Source of the DNA: Bradyrhizobium cosmicum
GTDB lineage: Bacteria > Pseudomonadota > Alphaproteobacteria > Rhizobiales > Xanthobacteraceae
DNA: 64,000 nucleotides
Direction of reading: 5' to 3'
Assembly (NCBI RefSeq): GCF_007290395.2
Contig: NZ_CP041656.2
Coordinates: 4,650,001-4,714,000 of the forward strand
Shown here: positions 1 through 9,826 of the stretch, piece by piece
Position numbering within the stretch: the stretch's first letter is position 1
Layout of the letters: each line of letters starts with the position of its first letter
Program-made: the position numbers and the translations under genes
Notes under the pieces: generated by a model
The model's input: only the letters and a program-made list of their open reading frames with translations
What the model was told of the DNA's origin: nothing
Databases searched by the model: none

Positions 1-52
1 TGCATGGGGTTGTTTTGCGGACTTTGAGTCCGCACATGCGCCGCAAACTAAA

Positions 53-80
53 AGCCCGGCCTCGCGAGCGAGGCCGGGCT
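53..80 (-). terminator. Rho-independent terminator of the TRAP receptor gene
   Basis: An 11-bp perfect stem (AGCCCGGCCTC with GAGGCCGGGCT) encloses a 6-nt loop. Read on the minus strand it is followed by TTTTAG. It lies 27 bp beyond the stop of the minus-strand TRAP receptor gene, which is the expected place for an intrinsic terminator. Confidence 0.8.
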
Positions 81-106
81 CCGTGTCTTGCGACTTGCTC
101 GTGAGA

Positions 107-1228
<1,122 letters not shown>

Positions 1229-1393
1229 CTAACTTCCTCTTTGCTGCCGCTCATTCCGGCGACGCGTTTTGGGCCGCGTCGAACCGAAGGGGCTTGACTG
1301 CCGAGGGCCTTTAACACGGACCGCCCGGTTTCGGAACGCGACATTGGCATGACGGGGCTCTACGAAAGTCGCATGTCCCCGGAAAAGACCGGC

Positions 1394-2536
1394 TCAGACT
1401 GTGGCGACAACGCCCTTGAGCTGGTCTCGGACTTGGCCCGCAATGGCGCGGTAGATCGCCGCATGAGGCCCGTCCGGTTCGCTGTCGACCACGGGGCTGC
1501 CGGCGTCCGAGCTGGCGCGAATCGCCATGTGCAGCGGGATTTCGCCCAGAAACGGCACGCCCAGCTTCTCGGCTTCGTGGCGCGCCCCGCCGTGGCCGAA
1601 GATGTCGGATTTGGTACCGCAATGCGGGCACTGGAAATAGCTCATGTTCTCGACGATGCCGAGCACGGGCACGTTGACCTTCCTGAACATCGCAAGCCCT
1701 CGCCGCGCGTCGATCAGGGACAGGTCCTGCGGGGTCGAGACGATCACGGCACCTTTCAGCGGTACGTTCTGCGCCAGCGTGAGCTGGGCATCGCCGGTGC
1801 CCGGCGGCATGTCGACGACAAGCACGTCGAGCGTGCCCCAGGCGACGTCACGCAGCATCTGCGTCACCGCGGACATCACCATCGGACCGCGCCAGATCAT
1901 CGCGGTCTCTTCCTCGACGAGGAAACCGATCGACATGATGGCGAGGCCGAAACGCCGGAGCGGAATCATCTTGCGCTCGCCGTTCAGCTCCGGCTTCTCG
2001 TGCAGCCCGGTCAGCCGCGGCACCGAGGGGCCGTAGATGTCGGCATCGAGCAACCCGACCTTGAGGCCGAGATCGCGCAGGCCGAGCGCCAGATTGAGCG
2101 CCGTGGTCGACTTGCCGACGCCGCCCTTGCCGGAGGCGACCGCGATCACGGCGGCGACGCCCGGAATCTCGGACTGCCGTGCCATCGGCGATTGGGCTCC
2201 GCCCTGCGGAGGCGGCTTGTGGGCATGGACCGGCTGCACGCCGGGCGTGCCGCGGCTCGGCGTTGGCGGCGGAGGCGGCGCGGCGCCGGCCTTGCGCTCG
2301 GCGGTCAGCGCCACCATCACCGTGGTGACGCCGGGAATGGCGCGCACGGCAGCCTCCGCTTCGGCCCGGACGGATTCCCAGGCCCGCGCCTCGGCGGCAT
2401 CGACGTTGATCGAGAAGAACACCTTGCCGTCGGCGGCGCTGATCGCGCTCAGCACATTGGCATTGGTGAGCGCGACCCCGCGGGGCGACTTGATCCGGGC
2501 GAGGCTGTCGAGAACCTGTTGCTGCGTCACGCTCAA
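1394..2536 (-). CDS. mrp: Mrp/NBP35-family P-loop ATPase (iron-sulfur carrier, ApbC-like)
   Basis: A cytosolic Fe-S cluster carrier/assembly ATPase, about 380 aa. It has an N-terminal MIP18-like (DUF59) domain (first ~100 residues, VTQQQVLDSLARIKSP), a Pro-rich linker (PPPPPTPSRGTP), then the Mrp ATPase with a deviant Walker A (ASGKGGVGKST), VDMPPGTGD, and the CxxC cluster-binding motif (FQCPHCG). A longer reading starts at an ATG at 2560, but that codon lies inside a palindromic repeat. The TTG at 2536, giving SVTQQQV with AGGAG 7 nt upstream, fits better. The gene is single and has no obvious operon partner. Confidence 0.92.
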   Translation of the reverse strand: MSVTQQQVLDSLARIKSPRGVALTNANVLSAISAADGKVFFSINVDAAEARAWESVRAEAEAAVRAIPGVTTVMVALTAERKAGAAPPPPPTPSRGTPGVQPVHAHKPPPQGGAQSPMARQSEIPGVAAVIAVASGKGGVGKSTTALNLALGLRDLGLKVGLLDADIYGPSVPRLTGLHEKPELNGERKMIPLRRFGLAIMSIGFLVEEETAMIWRGPMVMSAVTQMLRDVAWGTLDVLVVDMPPGTGDAQLTLAQNVPLKGAVIVSTPQDLSLIDARRGLAMFRKVNVPVLGIVENMSYFQCPHCGTKSDIFGHGGARHEAEKLGVPFLGEIPLHMAIRASSDAGSPVVDSEPDGPHAAIYRAIAGQVRDQLKGVVATV

Positions 2537-2554
2537 AGCGCATCTCCTGGAGTG

Positions 2555-2602
2555 GAGCATGATCCGGAAAAGTGTGGGCGGTTTTCCGATCAGATCATGC
2601 TC
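2555..2602. repeat. Rhizobiales intergenic palindromic repeat
   Basis: An imperfect palindrome. Outer arms GAGCATGATC (2555-2564) and GATCATGCTC (2593-2602) enclose inner arms CGGAAAA (2565-2571) and TTTTCCG (2582-2588). This motif is a familiar dispersed extragenic element in Bradyrhizobium and relatives (from memory, not searched). It abuts the mrp 5' end and supplies a spurious ATG there. Confidence 0.75.
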
Positions 2603-2644
2603 AAAGCTTGAGGATGCCCCATTAGAGCGGAAACGGCCAAAAGG

Positions 2645-3082
2645 CTACTGCCTGCCGATATCACCAGCCATCTCGACGGGTGCCGCGCCCTGCTCCAGGG
2701 CCGCCTCGTAATTCAGCTCGATCATGACCCCGTTGGGGTCGTAGACGAAGATCTGCCAGAGCTCCCCGCCGGGCACTTGGCGGGCGTCGAATTTCATGCC
2801 CTTGGAGGTCAGCCGCTGCTTCATGCCGTCGAATCCGCGGCTGACGAAGGCGACGTGGTGGACCACGCCGGAATCCGGCTTTTGCGGCTCCGAGGTCGGA
2901 GAAATATCGACGAGGTGCACCACCGGCTTGCCCTCGCTGTACATCCACGCGCCCGGGAAGGCGAAATCGGGCCGGGCGCCTTTTTCGAGGCCCAGCACGT
3001 CCTCGTAGAAGCGCACCGTCTCGGCCAGATGCCGGGTGCGGATGTTGAAATGATCGAGGATGCCGACACTTGTGCCGCCCAT
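2645..3082 (-). CDS. VOC (glyoxalase/bleomycin-resistance/dioxygenase) family protein
   Basis: A 145-aa single-domain vicinal-oxygen-chelate protein with two beta-alpha-beta-beta-beta modules. Likely metal ligands are visible: His in ILDHFNIRT, His in VVHHVAF and Glu in GVMIELNY. The segments VRFYEDVLGLEKG and DPNGVMIELNY are typical of the family. Such small proteins are metal-dependent isomerases, lyases or dioxygenases, and the substrate cannot be read from the sequence. It is transcribed on its own, divergent from the dehydrogenase to its right. I see no damage. Confidence 0.85.
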   Translation of the reverse strand: MGGTSVGILDHFNIRTRHLAETVRFYEDVLGLEKGARPDFAFPGAWMYSEGKPVVHLVDISPTSEPQKPDSGVVHHVAFVSRGFDGMKQRLTSKGMKFDARQVPGGELWQIFVYDPNGVMIELNYEAALEQGAAPVEMAGDIGRQ

Positions 3083-3276
3083 GCTTTCGCTCCCTTTTCT
3101 TGAAGTCCTTGGCTCCGCATCCTAGCACAGGAGGCCGCCAAACGAAGCCGTTGCCCTCCGGCCTCAAGGGTTTATGGTGCGCCCGATCCGTCTTTCGGCG
3201 GAACCTCGAGAACGCCGGCTGGCGCCCCTCGCCCGGCTGCAACCGTAAAACTCAAGCTACGGACAAGGTACCACAC

Positions 3277-4149
3277 ATGGCTAAAGTCGCTTTCCTCGGT
3301 CTCGGCGTGATGGGCTTCCCCATGGCCGGACACCTCGTGAAAAAAGGGGGCCATGAGGTCACCGTCTACAACCGCACCGCGGCCAAGGCGAAGGAATGGG
3401 CGGACAAGTTCGGCGGCAAGACCGCGGCGACCCCGAAGGCCGCCGCCGAAGGCCAGGATTTCGTGATGTGCTGCGTCGGCAACGACAACGACCTGCGCTC
3501 GGTCACGATCGGCGCCGACGGCGCGTTCGCCGGCATGAAGAAGGGCGCGACGTTCGTCGACCACACCACCGCCTCCGCCGAAGTCGCGCGCGAACTGGAC
3601 GCGGCCGCAACCAAGGCCGGCTTCAAGTTCATCGATGCCCCGGTCTCCGGCGGCCAGGCCGGCGCCGAGAACGGCGTGCTGACGGTGATGTGCGGCGGCG
3701 CGCAGGACGTTTACGCCGGCGCCGAGCCGATCATCACGGGTGCCTATGCGCGGATGTGCAAACTGCTCGGACCCGCCGGCTCCGGTCAGCTGACCAAGAT
3801 GGTCAACCAGATCTGCATCGCAGGCCTCGTGCAGGGCCTCTCCGAGGGTGTCCATTTCGCCAAGAAGAGCGGCCTCGACGTCGCGGCCGTGATCGAAACC
3901 ATCTCCAAGGGCGCGGCGCAGTCCTGGCAGATGGAGAACCGCTACAAGACCATGAACGAGGACAAGTACGATTTCGGCTTCGCTGTCGAATGGATGCGCA
4001 AGGACCTCTCGATCGCGCTCGCCGAAGCCCGCCGCAACGGCGCCAATCTGCCGGTCACCGCACTCGTCGACCAGTTCTACTCCGAGGTCGAGAAGATGGG
4101 CGGAAAGCGCTGGGATACGTCGAGCCTGCTCGCGCGCCTCAATCGCTGA
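3277..4149 (+). CDS. NAD(P)-dependent beta-hydroxyacid dehydrogenase (3-hydroxyisobutyrate / tartronate semialdehyde reductase family)
   Basis: A 290-aa member of the 3-hydroxyisobutyrate dehydrogenase family. It has an N-terminal Rossmann motif (FLGLGVMGFPMAGHL), the substrate-binding segment DAPVSGGQAGAENG, and the catalytic lysine in GSGQLTKMVNQ. The C-terminal all-alpha domain is complete (KDLSIALAEARRNG). An open frame extends further upstream, but the ATG at 3277 gives the canonical MAKVAFLGLG start. The exact substrate (3-hydroxyisobutyrate, tartronate semialdehyde or other) is not decided by the sequence. The NhaD-type antiporter follows 22 nt downstream and may be co-transcribed. Confidence 0.9.
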   Translation: MAKVAFLGLGVMGFPMAGHLVKKGGHEVTVYNRTAAKAKEWADKFGGKTAATPKAAAEGQDFVMCCVGNDNDLRSVTIGADGAFAGMKKGATFVDHTTASAEVARELDAAATKAGFKFIDAPVSGGQAGAENGVLTVMCGGAQDVYAGAEPIITGAYARMCKLLGPAGSGQLTKMVNQICIAGLVQGLSEGVHFAKKSGLDVAAVIETISKGAAQSWQMENRYKTMNEDKYDFGFAVEWMRKDLSIALAEARRNGANLPVTALVDQFYSEVEKMGGKRWDTSSLLARLNR

Positions 4150-4171
4150 CACCTGACGGATTGATCCAGCC

Positions 4172-5449
4172 TTGCTGATCGCACTCGCCGCAATCTTCGT
4201 TCTGGCCTATGCGGCGATTGCCCTCGAGCATCCGATCGGGGTCAACAAGAGCGCGTCCGCGCTGCTCGGCGCGGGCCTGCTGTGGACCATCTACGCCATG
4301 GCGACGGGCGACCATACGCTGGTCGGCCGTCAACTCGACGAATCCGTCGCCTCGACCGCGCAGATCGTGTTTTTCCTGATCGGTGCGATGACCATCGTCG
4401 AGGTGATCGATGCCCACGACGGTTTTGAGGTCATCACCTCCCGCATCGGCACGACCAGCCAGGTCAAGCTGATGTGGCTGGTCGGCTTCGTGACGTTCTT
4501 CCTCAGCGCGATCCTCGACAATCTCACCACCACGATCGTGATGATCTCGCTGATCCAGCGGTTGATCGCAAGGCGCGAGGACCGCCTGCTGTTCGCCTCC
4601 CTCATCGTCATCGCCGCCAATGCCGGCGGCGCGTGGACCGTGATCGGCGATGTCACCACCACCATGCTGTGGATCGGCGGACAGATCTCGCCGCTCAAGA
4701 TCATGGGCGCGGTGTTCCTGCCCTCGCTGGTCAATCTGCTGGTGCCGCTTGCCTTCATCAGCTTTGCGCTCAAGGGCAAGACCATCGCGGCACCGCCGAA
4801 GGACGACGGACTGCTCGCCGTCGAGCGGTTCGAGCGCAACCTGATGTTCTATCTCGGGCTTGGCGTGCTGATCGCGGTGCCCGCTTTCAAGACGGTCACC
4901 CATCTGCCGCCGTTCATGGGCGTCCTGCTCGGACTAGGGATCGTCTGGCTGGCCGGCGAGATCGCGCATCGCGAAAAGGACGAGCATGTGCGTCGACCGC
5001 TGTCGCTCGCTCATGCCCTGACCCGGATCGACATGGGCTCGATCGTGTTCTTCGTCGGTATTCTGCTCGCGGTCGCCAGCCTCGAACATGCCGGTCTGCT
5101 GTCGATGCTGGCCAAATGGCTGGATGCCTCGATCGGCCGCCAGGATATCATCGTCGTCGTCCTTGGCCTGCTCAGCGCCGTCATCGACAACGTGCCGTTG
5201 GTCGCCGCGACCATGGGCATGTACGACCTCGCCCATTACCCGACCGACAGCTTCCTCTGGGAATTCATCGCCTATTGCGCCGGTACCGGCGGGTCGATCC
5301 TGATCATCGGCTCTGCCGCCGGCGTCGCCGCCATGGGGCTCGAACGGATCGAGTTCCTCTGGTACGGCCGCCGCATCGCTGTCCCCGCTCTCGCGGGCTA
5401 TCTGGCGGGGGCGGTCGTCTACGTCGCGCAGCATGCGTGGCTGCACTGA
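4172..5449 (+). CDS. nhaD: NhaD-type sodium:proton antiporter (ArsB/NhaD superfamily)
   Basis: A polytopic inner-membrane protein of 425 aa with about 12 hydrophobic segments. It carries the paired family motifs: SAILDNLTTTIVM in the first half and LLSAVIDNVPLVAA in the second, both with the D-N pair characteristic of Ion Transporter superfamily NhaD proteins. GGAWTVIGDVTT and GTGGSILIIGSAAG are also conserved-type loops. The start is a TTG at 4172, right after the dehydrogenase stop; no better ATG gives the first membrane helix. The likely role is Na+/H+ exchange for salt or pH homeostasis. Length is normal and there is no damage. Confidence 0.88.
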   Translation: MLIALAAIFVLAYAAIALEHPIGVNKSASALLGAGLLWTIYAMATGDHTLVGRQLDESVASTAQIVFFLIGAMTIVEVIDAHDGFEVITSRIGTTSQVKLMWLVGFVTFFLSAILDNLTTTIVMISLIQRLIARREDRLLFASLIVIAANAGGAWTVIGDVTTTMLWIGGQISPLKIMGAVFLPSLVNLLVPLAFISFALKGKTIAAPPKDDGLLAVERFERNLMFYLGLGVLIAVPAFKTVTHLPPFMGVLLGLGIVWLAGEIAHREKDEHVRRPLSLAHALTRIDMGSIVFFVGILLAVASLEHAGLLSMLAKWLDASIGRQDIIVVVLGLLSAVIDNVPLVAATMGMYDLAHYPTDSFLWEFIAYCAGTGGSILIIGSAAGVAAMGLERIEFLWYGRRIAVPALAGYLAGAVVYVAQHAWLH

Positions 5450-5470
5450 GCGGCATCAGCGCGCCAAGAA

Positions 5471-5486
5471 TTAACGCCGCGTTAAC
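5471..5486 (+). promoter_or_regulatory. Candidate CtrA-binding box
   Basis: TTAA at 5471 and TTAAC at 5482 are separated by exactly 7 nt, matching the alphaproteobacterial CtrA consensus TTAA-N7-TTAAC. It lies about 115 bp upstream of the histidine kinase start. A second TTAA pair (CTTAAG repeats at about 5502-5519, spacer 8) follows. The role is inferred from the match only. Confidence 0.55.
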
Positions 5487-5586
5487 GTAATTCTTTAGCT
5501 CCTTAAGTCACCTCTTAAGGATTTCTTGCCAGAGATAGACAATGCAGAAGGCCCGCGTCCGACGCGGGCAGGAATCGTGTTGCTTG

Positions 5587-7182
5587 ATGAGTAACCCCGC
5601 TGAAAAGCCTGAAGTCGTGCAGCTTCCGGCCGAGCCAATCAGCGCTCCGTCGGCGAGCAGCCGACGGGCTGCGGCGCAGCGGGTGCGCGAAGCGCGCGAC
5701 AAGTTAACGTCGACCAGTGGAACCCGGCCGGCCTTCGACGCTGAGATGCTGCGCCAATACGCCCAGACGCGGCTGTCGGCCTCCTATGTCGTGATGCTGC
5801 TGGTGGTCGCCACCGGCGTGCTGTTCGGACTGTGGATGCAGCCGATCCCGGCCGCGGCCTGGACGGCGGGCATGCTCTGCATTCACGCCGCGATGATTCG
5901 CAGTTGCCACCGCTTCCTGGCAGAGCCCGCCTCACCGACCGCGACGCGGGCGTGGCAGACGCGTTTCGTCGTGCTCGACCTGCTCTATGGCCTGTGCTGG
6001 ATGGCGATCCTGATCCATCCCGTGCTCGACCTGGTCACGGAAACGCTGATGATGTTCCTGATGCTGCTGGTGATCGCGGTATCGAGCATGCTCGCCGCCA
6101 ATCTGCCGATCGCAGCCCTTGCCGCCACCGCGCCGGTTGCGGTTGCGATGGCGCTGAACTTTGCGATGACCGGCTCGCTGGACAACTACATTCTTGCGGC
6201 GCTGGCGCTTGCGGCCGAAGGCTATTTCGTGCTGCTGGCGCACCGCCTGCATTCCTCGACCTTTGCCACGCTGGAGGCACGCGCCGAGAAAGATGCGCTG
6301 ATCGGCGAGCTTGAACAGGCCAAGGCGATCTCGGACGAAGCGCGGCACCGCGCCGAAGCCGCCAACGTCGCCAAGTCGCGCTTCCTCGCGCAGATGAGCC
6401 ACGAGCTGCGCACGCCGCTGAACGCGATCCTCGGCTTCTCGGAGGTGATGAAAAGCGAAATTTTTGGCGCGCACGCGGTGCCGGTCTACAAGGAATATTC
6501 CGCCGATATCCATAATTCCGGCGTGCATCTGCTCAACCTCATCAACGAAATCCTCGATCTGTCGCGGATCGAGGCCGGCCGCTACGAATTGAACGAGGAA
6601 GCGGTCTCGCTGGTCGGCATCGTCGCCGATTGCCATCATCTGATGAAGCTGCGCGCCTCCAGCCGCGGCATCACCATCCACGAGGTGTTCGAGCAGGCCA
6701 TGCCGCGTCTTTGGGCCGACGAGCGCGCGATCCGCCAGGTCGTGCTAAATCTGCTCTCCAACTCGATCAAGTTCACTCCGCAAGGCGGCGAGATCTGGCT
6801 CAAGGCCGGCTGGACTGCCTCGGGCGGACAATATCTCTCGGTGAAAGACACCGGCTCGGGTATCCCCGAGGAGGAAATTCCGATCGTGCTCGCCTCGTTC
6901 GGCCAGGGCTCGAACTCGATCAAATCGGCCGAACAGGGCGCAGGCCTCGGCCTGCCGATCGCCAAGAACCTGATCGACCTGCACGGCGGCACGTTCACGC
7001 TGAAATCGAAGCTGCGAATCGGCACCGAGGTGATCGTCACCTTCCCGCCGGAACGCGTGATGAGCGCGCTGGCGCCACTGTCGGAGGATGCACCGCCGCT
7101 GCAGCCGGAGAGCTCCCTTGTTCCCGAGGAGAAGCGCCGGCCGCGCAACAGGCCGATCATGAGCGCAGGCACGGGCTCTTAA
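5587..7182 (+). CDS. Membrane-bound sensor histidine kinase (PleC/DivJ/PdhS-like)
   Basis: About 531 aa. The N-terminus is a disordered Ser/Ala-rich stretch, followed by roughly 5-6 membrane helices (YVVMLLVVATGVLFG to YILAALALAA), a short coiled coil, a HisKA domain with the phospho-acceptor His at about residue 272 (MSHELRTPLNAILGF), and a HATPase domain with N box, G1 (DTGSGIPEEE) and G2 (GAGLGLPIAKNL). There is no PAS domain. The HisKA sequence is of the PleC/DivJ/PdhS cell-cycle group, and a CtrA-type box lies upstream, so it probably acts in the DivK/CtrA circuit (inference). An in-frame ATG at 5542 would add 15 residues; I prefer MSNPAEK at 5587. No response regulator is adjacent. Confidence 0.88.
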   Translation: MSNPAEKPEVVQLPAEPISAPSASSRRAAAQRVREARDKLTSTSGTRPAFDAEMLRQYAQTRLSASYVVMLLVVATGVLFGLWMQPIPAAAWTAGMLCIHAAMIRSCHRFLAEPASPTATRAWQTRFVVLDLLYGLCWMAILIHPVLDLVTETLMMFLMLLVIAVSSMLAANLPIAALAATAPVAVAMALNFAMTGSLDNYILAALALAAEGYFVLLAHRLHSSTFATLEARAEKDALIGELEQAKAISDEARHRAEAANVAKSRFLAQMSHELRTPLNAILGFSEVMKSEIFGAHAVPVYKEYSADIHNSGVHLLNLINEILDLSRIEAGRYELNEEAVSLVGIVADCHHLMKLRASSRGITIHEVFEQAMPRLWADERAIRQVVLNLLSNSIKFTPQGGEIWLKAGWTASGGQYLSVKDTGSGIPEEEIPIVLASFGQGSNSIKSAEQGAGLGLPIAKNLIDLHGGTFTLKSKLRIGTEVIVTFPPERVMSALAPLSEDAPPLQPESSLVPEEKRRPRNRPIMSAGTGS

Positions 7183-7226
7183 CGAGATGCTTGCAGAATT
7201 GCCCGACAATCCCGCACAATATCCAA

Positions 7227-7430
7227 ATGAGCAAAGAAACGCCGTGCGTCGCAGTCTGCATGATCGATCCCAAGACCAAGCTGTGCTTCGGCTGCGGCCG
7301 GACCTTGCCGGAGATCGCGCGCTGGCATGCCATAGAGAGTCAGGAACGCCTGTCCGTCATGGCGCTGTTGCCGACACGCATGGCGGACGCCGGACTCGTG
7401 CCGATCGCGGGATCACCGAAACGCGCCTGA
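7227..7430 (+). CDS. DUF1289 domain protein
   Basis: A 67-aa protein beginning MSKETPCVAVC. Four cysteines (PCVAVCMIDPKTKLCFGCGRT) form the DUF1289 signature, probably a small metal-binding knuckle, followed by the helical tail EIARWHAIESQER. Function is unknown in the family. It is embedded in a longer open frame; the ATG at 7227 is the only start that gives the family N-terminus. It lies between the histidine kinase and the protease on the same strand. Confidence 0.85.
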   Translation: MSKETPCVAVCMIDPKTKLCFGCGRTLPEIARWHAIESQERLSVMALLPTRMADAGLVPIAGSPKRA

Positions 7431-7458
7431 CCGGCCTGCGCGCCTTCGGAGGCGCGCG

Positions 7459-8013
7459 ATGATCCGCTTCCTGCTCGTTCTCATCATGCTCGCCGGCACC
7501 GCAGGTGCGGTCGTCGCCTACGGCGATCCCGATCAGATCGTGCGCGCGAGCAACAGGGTCTCGCACATCTTTCGCGGACAGACCGCGTCGCCCGCTCCGG
7601 CGGTGCAGATCCCGCGCGGCCAAGGCGGCGAATTCGCGCTGCGCGCCAAGATCAACGGCGTCGCCGCACCCATGGTGATCGACACCGGCGCCACCTCCGT
7701 CGTGCTGACCTGGGAGACAGCGAAGGCGATCGGACTGCCGCTCGAGATGCTCGAATACGACGTCGATCTCGAAACCGCGGGCGGTCACACCAAGGCGGCT
7801 CGCCTCACGCTCGACCGTCTTTCCGTCGGCCACCTCGTCGAGAAGTCGGTGCCGGCGCTCGTCGTGCAACGCGGACAGATGAAGACCAATCTGCTCGGCA
7901 TGAGCTTCCTCGATCGCCTGGAGAGCTGGGGTGTGCGCGCCGACAAGCTGATGCTCACCGGCTATCCGGAACTCCAGAGCAACCATCGCCGCTCACGCAT
8001 GGCAGTGGATTAG
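7459..8013 (+). CDS. TIGR02281-type clan AA (retropepsin-like) aspartic protease
   Basis: A 184-aa protein with an N-terminal hydrophobic anchor or signal (MIRFLLVLIMLAGTAGAVVA) and one retropepsin-like domain with the catalytic DTGAT motif (MVIDTGATSVVLT) and a C-terminal hydrophobic-hydrophobic-Gly segment (LLGMSFLDRL). Proteins of this family are single-domain, dimerising and predicted periplasmic or membrane-anchored proteases; their substrates are unknown. The gene overlaps the end of dusA tail to tail by 4 nt. Confidence 0.88.
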   Translation: MIRFLLVLIMLAGTAGAVVAYGDPDQIVRASNRVSHIFRGQTASPAPAVQIPRGQGGEFALRAKINGVAAPMVIDTGATSVVLTWETAKAIGLPLEMLEYDVDLETAGGHTKAARLTLDRLSVGHLVEKSVPALVVQRGQMKTNLLGMSFLDRLESWGVRADKLMLTGYPELQSNHRRSRMAVD

Positions 8014-8996
8014 GCCGCCGCCTCCGCCGGCACGCGCGCACCGACACGAGCGATTGCATCGCGCAGCACCTCGAGGCCGGCGCCCGGCTTCACCCCCTGC
8101 TCGGCAAGATGGCGACGGAACGCGCGTGCGCCGGGCACGGCATGGAATGCGCCGACAAAATGCCGCGTGATCGCATGCAGCCGCGTGCCGCGCGCAAGCT
8201 GCTGCTCGATATAGGGCATCATCGCTTCGAGCGCGTCCTGCATGGTTGCATGCGGCGCAGCCTCGCCAAAGATGTCAGAATCGACGGCGAGCAGCCGCCA
8301 CGGCTCCTGATAAGCGGCGCGGCCGAGCATCACGCCGTCGACGTGTCCGAGATGCGCTTTGGCCTCGTCGATGCCCCGGATGCCGCCATTGATGATGACA
8401 GGTACGTTCGGCATCGCGCGCTTGAGCCGATAGACGCGATCGTAGTCGAGCGGGGGGATGTCCCGGTTCTCCTTCGGCGACAGACCGTTGAGCCAGGCTT
8501 TCCGGGCATGCACGATCAGCGTGTCGCAGCCGGATGCGACCACCGCGCGCGCGAGCGTATCCAGCGCGACTTCCGGATCCTGGTCGTCGATGCCGATGCG
8601 GCATTTGACGGTGACGGGAACGGCAACTGCACGCTTCATCGCTTCGACGCACCTCGCTACCAACTCCGGCTCCGCCATCAGGCAGGCGCCGAAGCGGCCG
8701 TCTTTCACGCGATCGGACGGACAGCCGACATTGAGGTTGATCTCGTCATAGCCGAACTCCGCGCCGATCCGCGCAGCCGTCGCGAGCTCTTGCGGATCCG
8801 ATCCGCCAAGCTGCAGTGCCACCGGATGCTCCACCGCGTCGAACCCAAGCAGCCGCGCCCGGTCACCATGAATGATGGCGCCAGTGGTCAGCATCTCCGT
8901 ATAGAGCAGCGCCCGCCGGCTGAGGTGACGGTGGAACACCCGGCAATGCCGGTCAGTCCAATCCATCATCGGGGCGACGGAAAATTTGTATTCCAT
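8010..8996 (-). CDS. dusA: tRNA-dihydrouridine(20/20a) synthase DusA
   Basis: A 328-aa FMN-dependent enzyme that reduces U20/U20a in the tRNA D-loop. Family marks are the FMN-barrel start FSVAPMMDWTDRHCR, the GCPSDRVKDGRFGACLM loop with the catalytic Cys (NLNVGCPS), VTVKCRIGIDD, HARKAWLNGLSPKENR, and GRAAYQEPW. It is complete and ends in an Ala-rich tail. Its 5' end is a known integration target for phages and islands, and a second degenerate copy of that 5' segment lies 840 bp upstream (see the att-like repeats). Confidence 0.95.
   Translation of the reverse strand: MEYKFSVAPMMDWTDRHCRVFHRHLSRRALLYTEMLTTGAIIHGDRARLLGFDAVEHPVALQLGGSDPQELATAARIGAEFGYDEINLNVGCPSDRVKDGRFGACLMAEPELVARCVEAMKRAVAVPVTVKCRIGIDDQDPEVALDTLARAVVASGCDTLIVHARKAWLNGLSPKENRDIPPLDYDRVYRLKRAMPNVPVIINGGIRGIDEAKAHLGHVDGVMLGRAAYQEPWRLLAVDSDIFGEAAPHATMQDALEAMMPYIEQQLARGTRLHAITRHFVGAFHAVPGARAFRRHLAEQGVKPGAGLEVLRDAIARVGARVPAEAAA
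8952..8987 (-). other. att-like core inside the dusA 5' end (copy 1)
   Basis: Codons 4-15 of dusA (KFSVAPMMDWTD). This segment recurs in degenerate form at 9827-9862 on the same strand, with 26 of 36 positions identical by my alignment. The pairing suggests attL/attR remnants of a dusA-targeting element. Confidence 0.55.
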
Positions 8997-9105
8997 ATCA
9001 GAGACTTAGCCGCCTTATCGGTCCAATGCAACGAAAACCGGCTGAATTTTTCCGCTACAGATTCAAAGAGATAGTTGCTGGTTCAGATTCCAGACCGTTT
9101 TCGGT

Positions 9106-9772
9106 GTGCCAAAAGTGTGCAACGGGTTTTACCATCGCAACTCTTGGAATGCGACTTGGTGTGCCGCGATAAATCTAATTGCCGCTAGGTCCGGGACGCG
9201 AAGCCTGCGGAAGCTGAATCTTCTAACGCGATGCGAGCACGCGCTCGTCCGTTGGCGGCCCTCGTTCGCATGATCTATGCAAACGACTTCGATCGCTTGG
9301 TTGCGAGTTTGCTAGATGAACCTCTCGCGCCACGTCAATCACGTCCTGCGCATCGCATTATCACCTGTGTCTGCCGTCGCGGGATCGGTAGCGAATGGAA
9401 CTGGTCTACGATAGTCTCTCCATATGGGAACGCTGACACTCGAGGATCGCACCGCGGAATACCAATGGGCATCGGATGTGTCCTTCGACGGCATTCGTCT
9501 GGAGGTGCTCTGCGACGAAGGGGATGTGCTCTTTGATGTCAGTGTACCGGACGAAGGTCCGATCACTATCAACACATTTGGCAAAGAGGTCGCCGCGAAC
9601 TTGGTCGAAGCAGCAATCGAGGTCGCTCGCCGTCCGCGATAATCCCTTTGCGCCGCCAATTTATCCACGCCGCCTCGCGTTGAGCAAAGCGTTTTGCGCC
9701 GCTCGATGCGCCACCGCCAGATACTTGCTCAAATTCGTCCACGCCGCCTAGTGTCGGGTGCCAAAAGTGTGC
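9106..9772. repeat. 15-bp direct repeat pair GTGCCAAAAGTGTGC
   Basis: Identical copies at 9106-9120 and 9758-9772, 652 bp apart, both inside the interval between the two dusA-like att segments. A second short repeat, TCCACGCCGCCT, occurs at 9664-9675 and 9738-9749. These look like the ends or integrase-arm sites of a vanished mobile element. Confidence 0.5.
9424..9642 (+). CDS. Hypothetical protein, 72 aa
   Basis: A short acidic protein (MGTLTLEDRTAEYQWASD...) with alternating hydrophobic and acidic residues compatible with a small beta-sheet protein. No family is recognised. It lies between the two dusA-like att repeats, so if real it is likely cargo of the former element. Codon use looks coding-like, with C/G at many third positions, but there is no clear ribosome site. 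Confidence 0.4.
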   Translation: MGTLTLEDRTAEYQWASDVSFDGIRLEVLCDEGDVLFDVSVPDEGPITINTFGKEVAANLVEAAIEVARRPR

Positions 9773-9826
9773 CGCGAGCTTTGCGCGGCGAGTCAACTAT
9801 CTGATGAAGCAGCAGCTTTACGGCTA

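Noticed and set aside
5498..5525. Terminator after the nhaD gene
   Set aside because: The CTTAAG inverted pair is too weak and AT-only for an intrinsic terminator and lies beside the CtrA-type box, so a regulatory reading is preferred.
9061..9125. tRNA 3' end as an att site near dusA
   Set aside because: GGTTCAGATTCC looks slightly like a T-arm, but no cloverleaf can be formed; the dusA coding repeat explains the footprint better.
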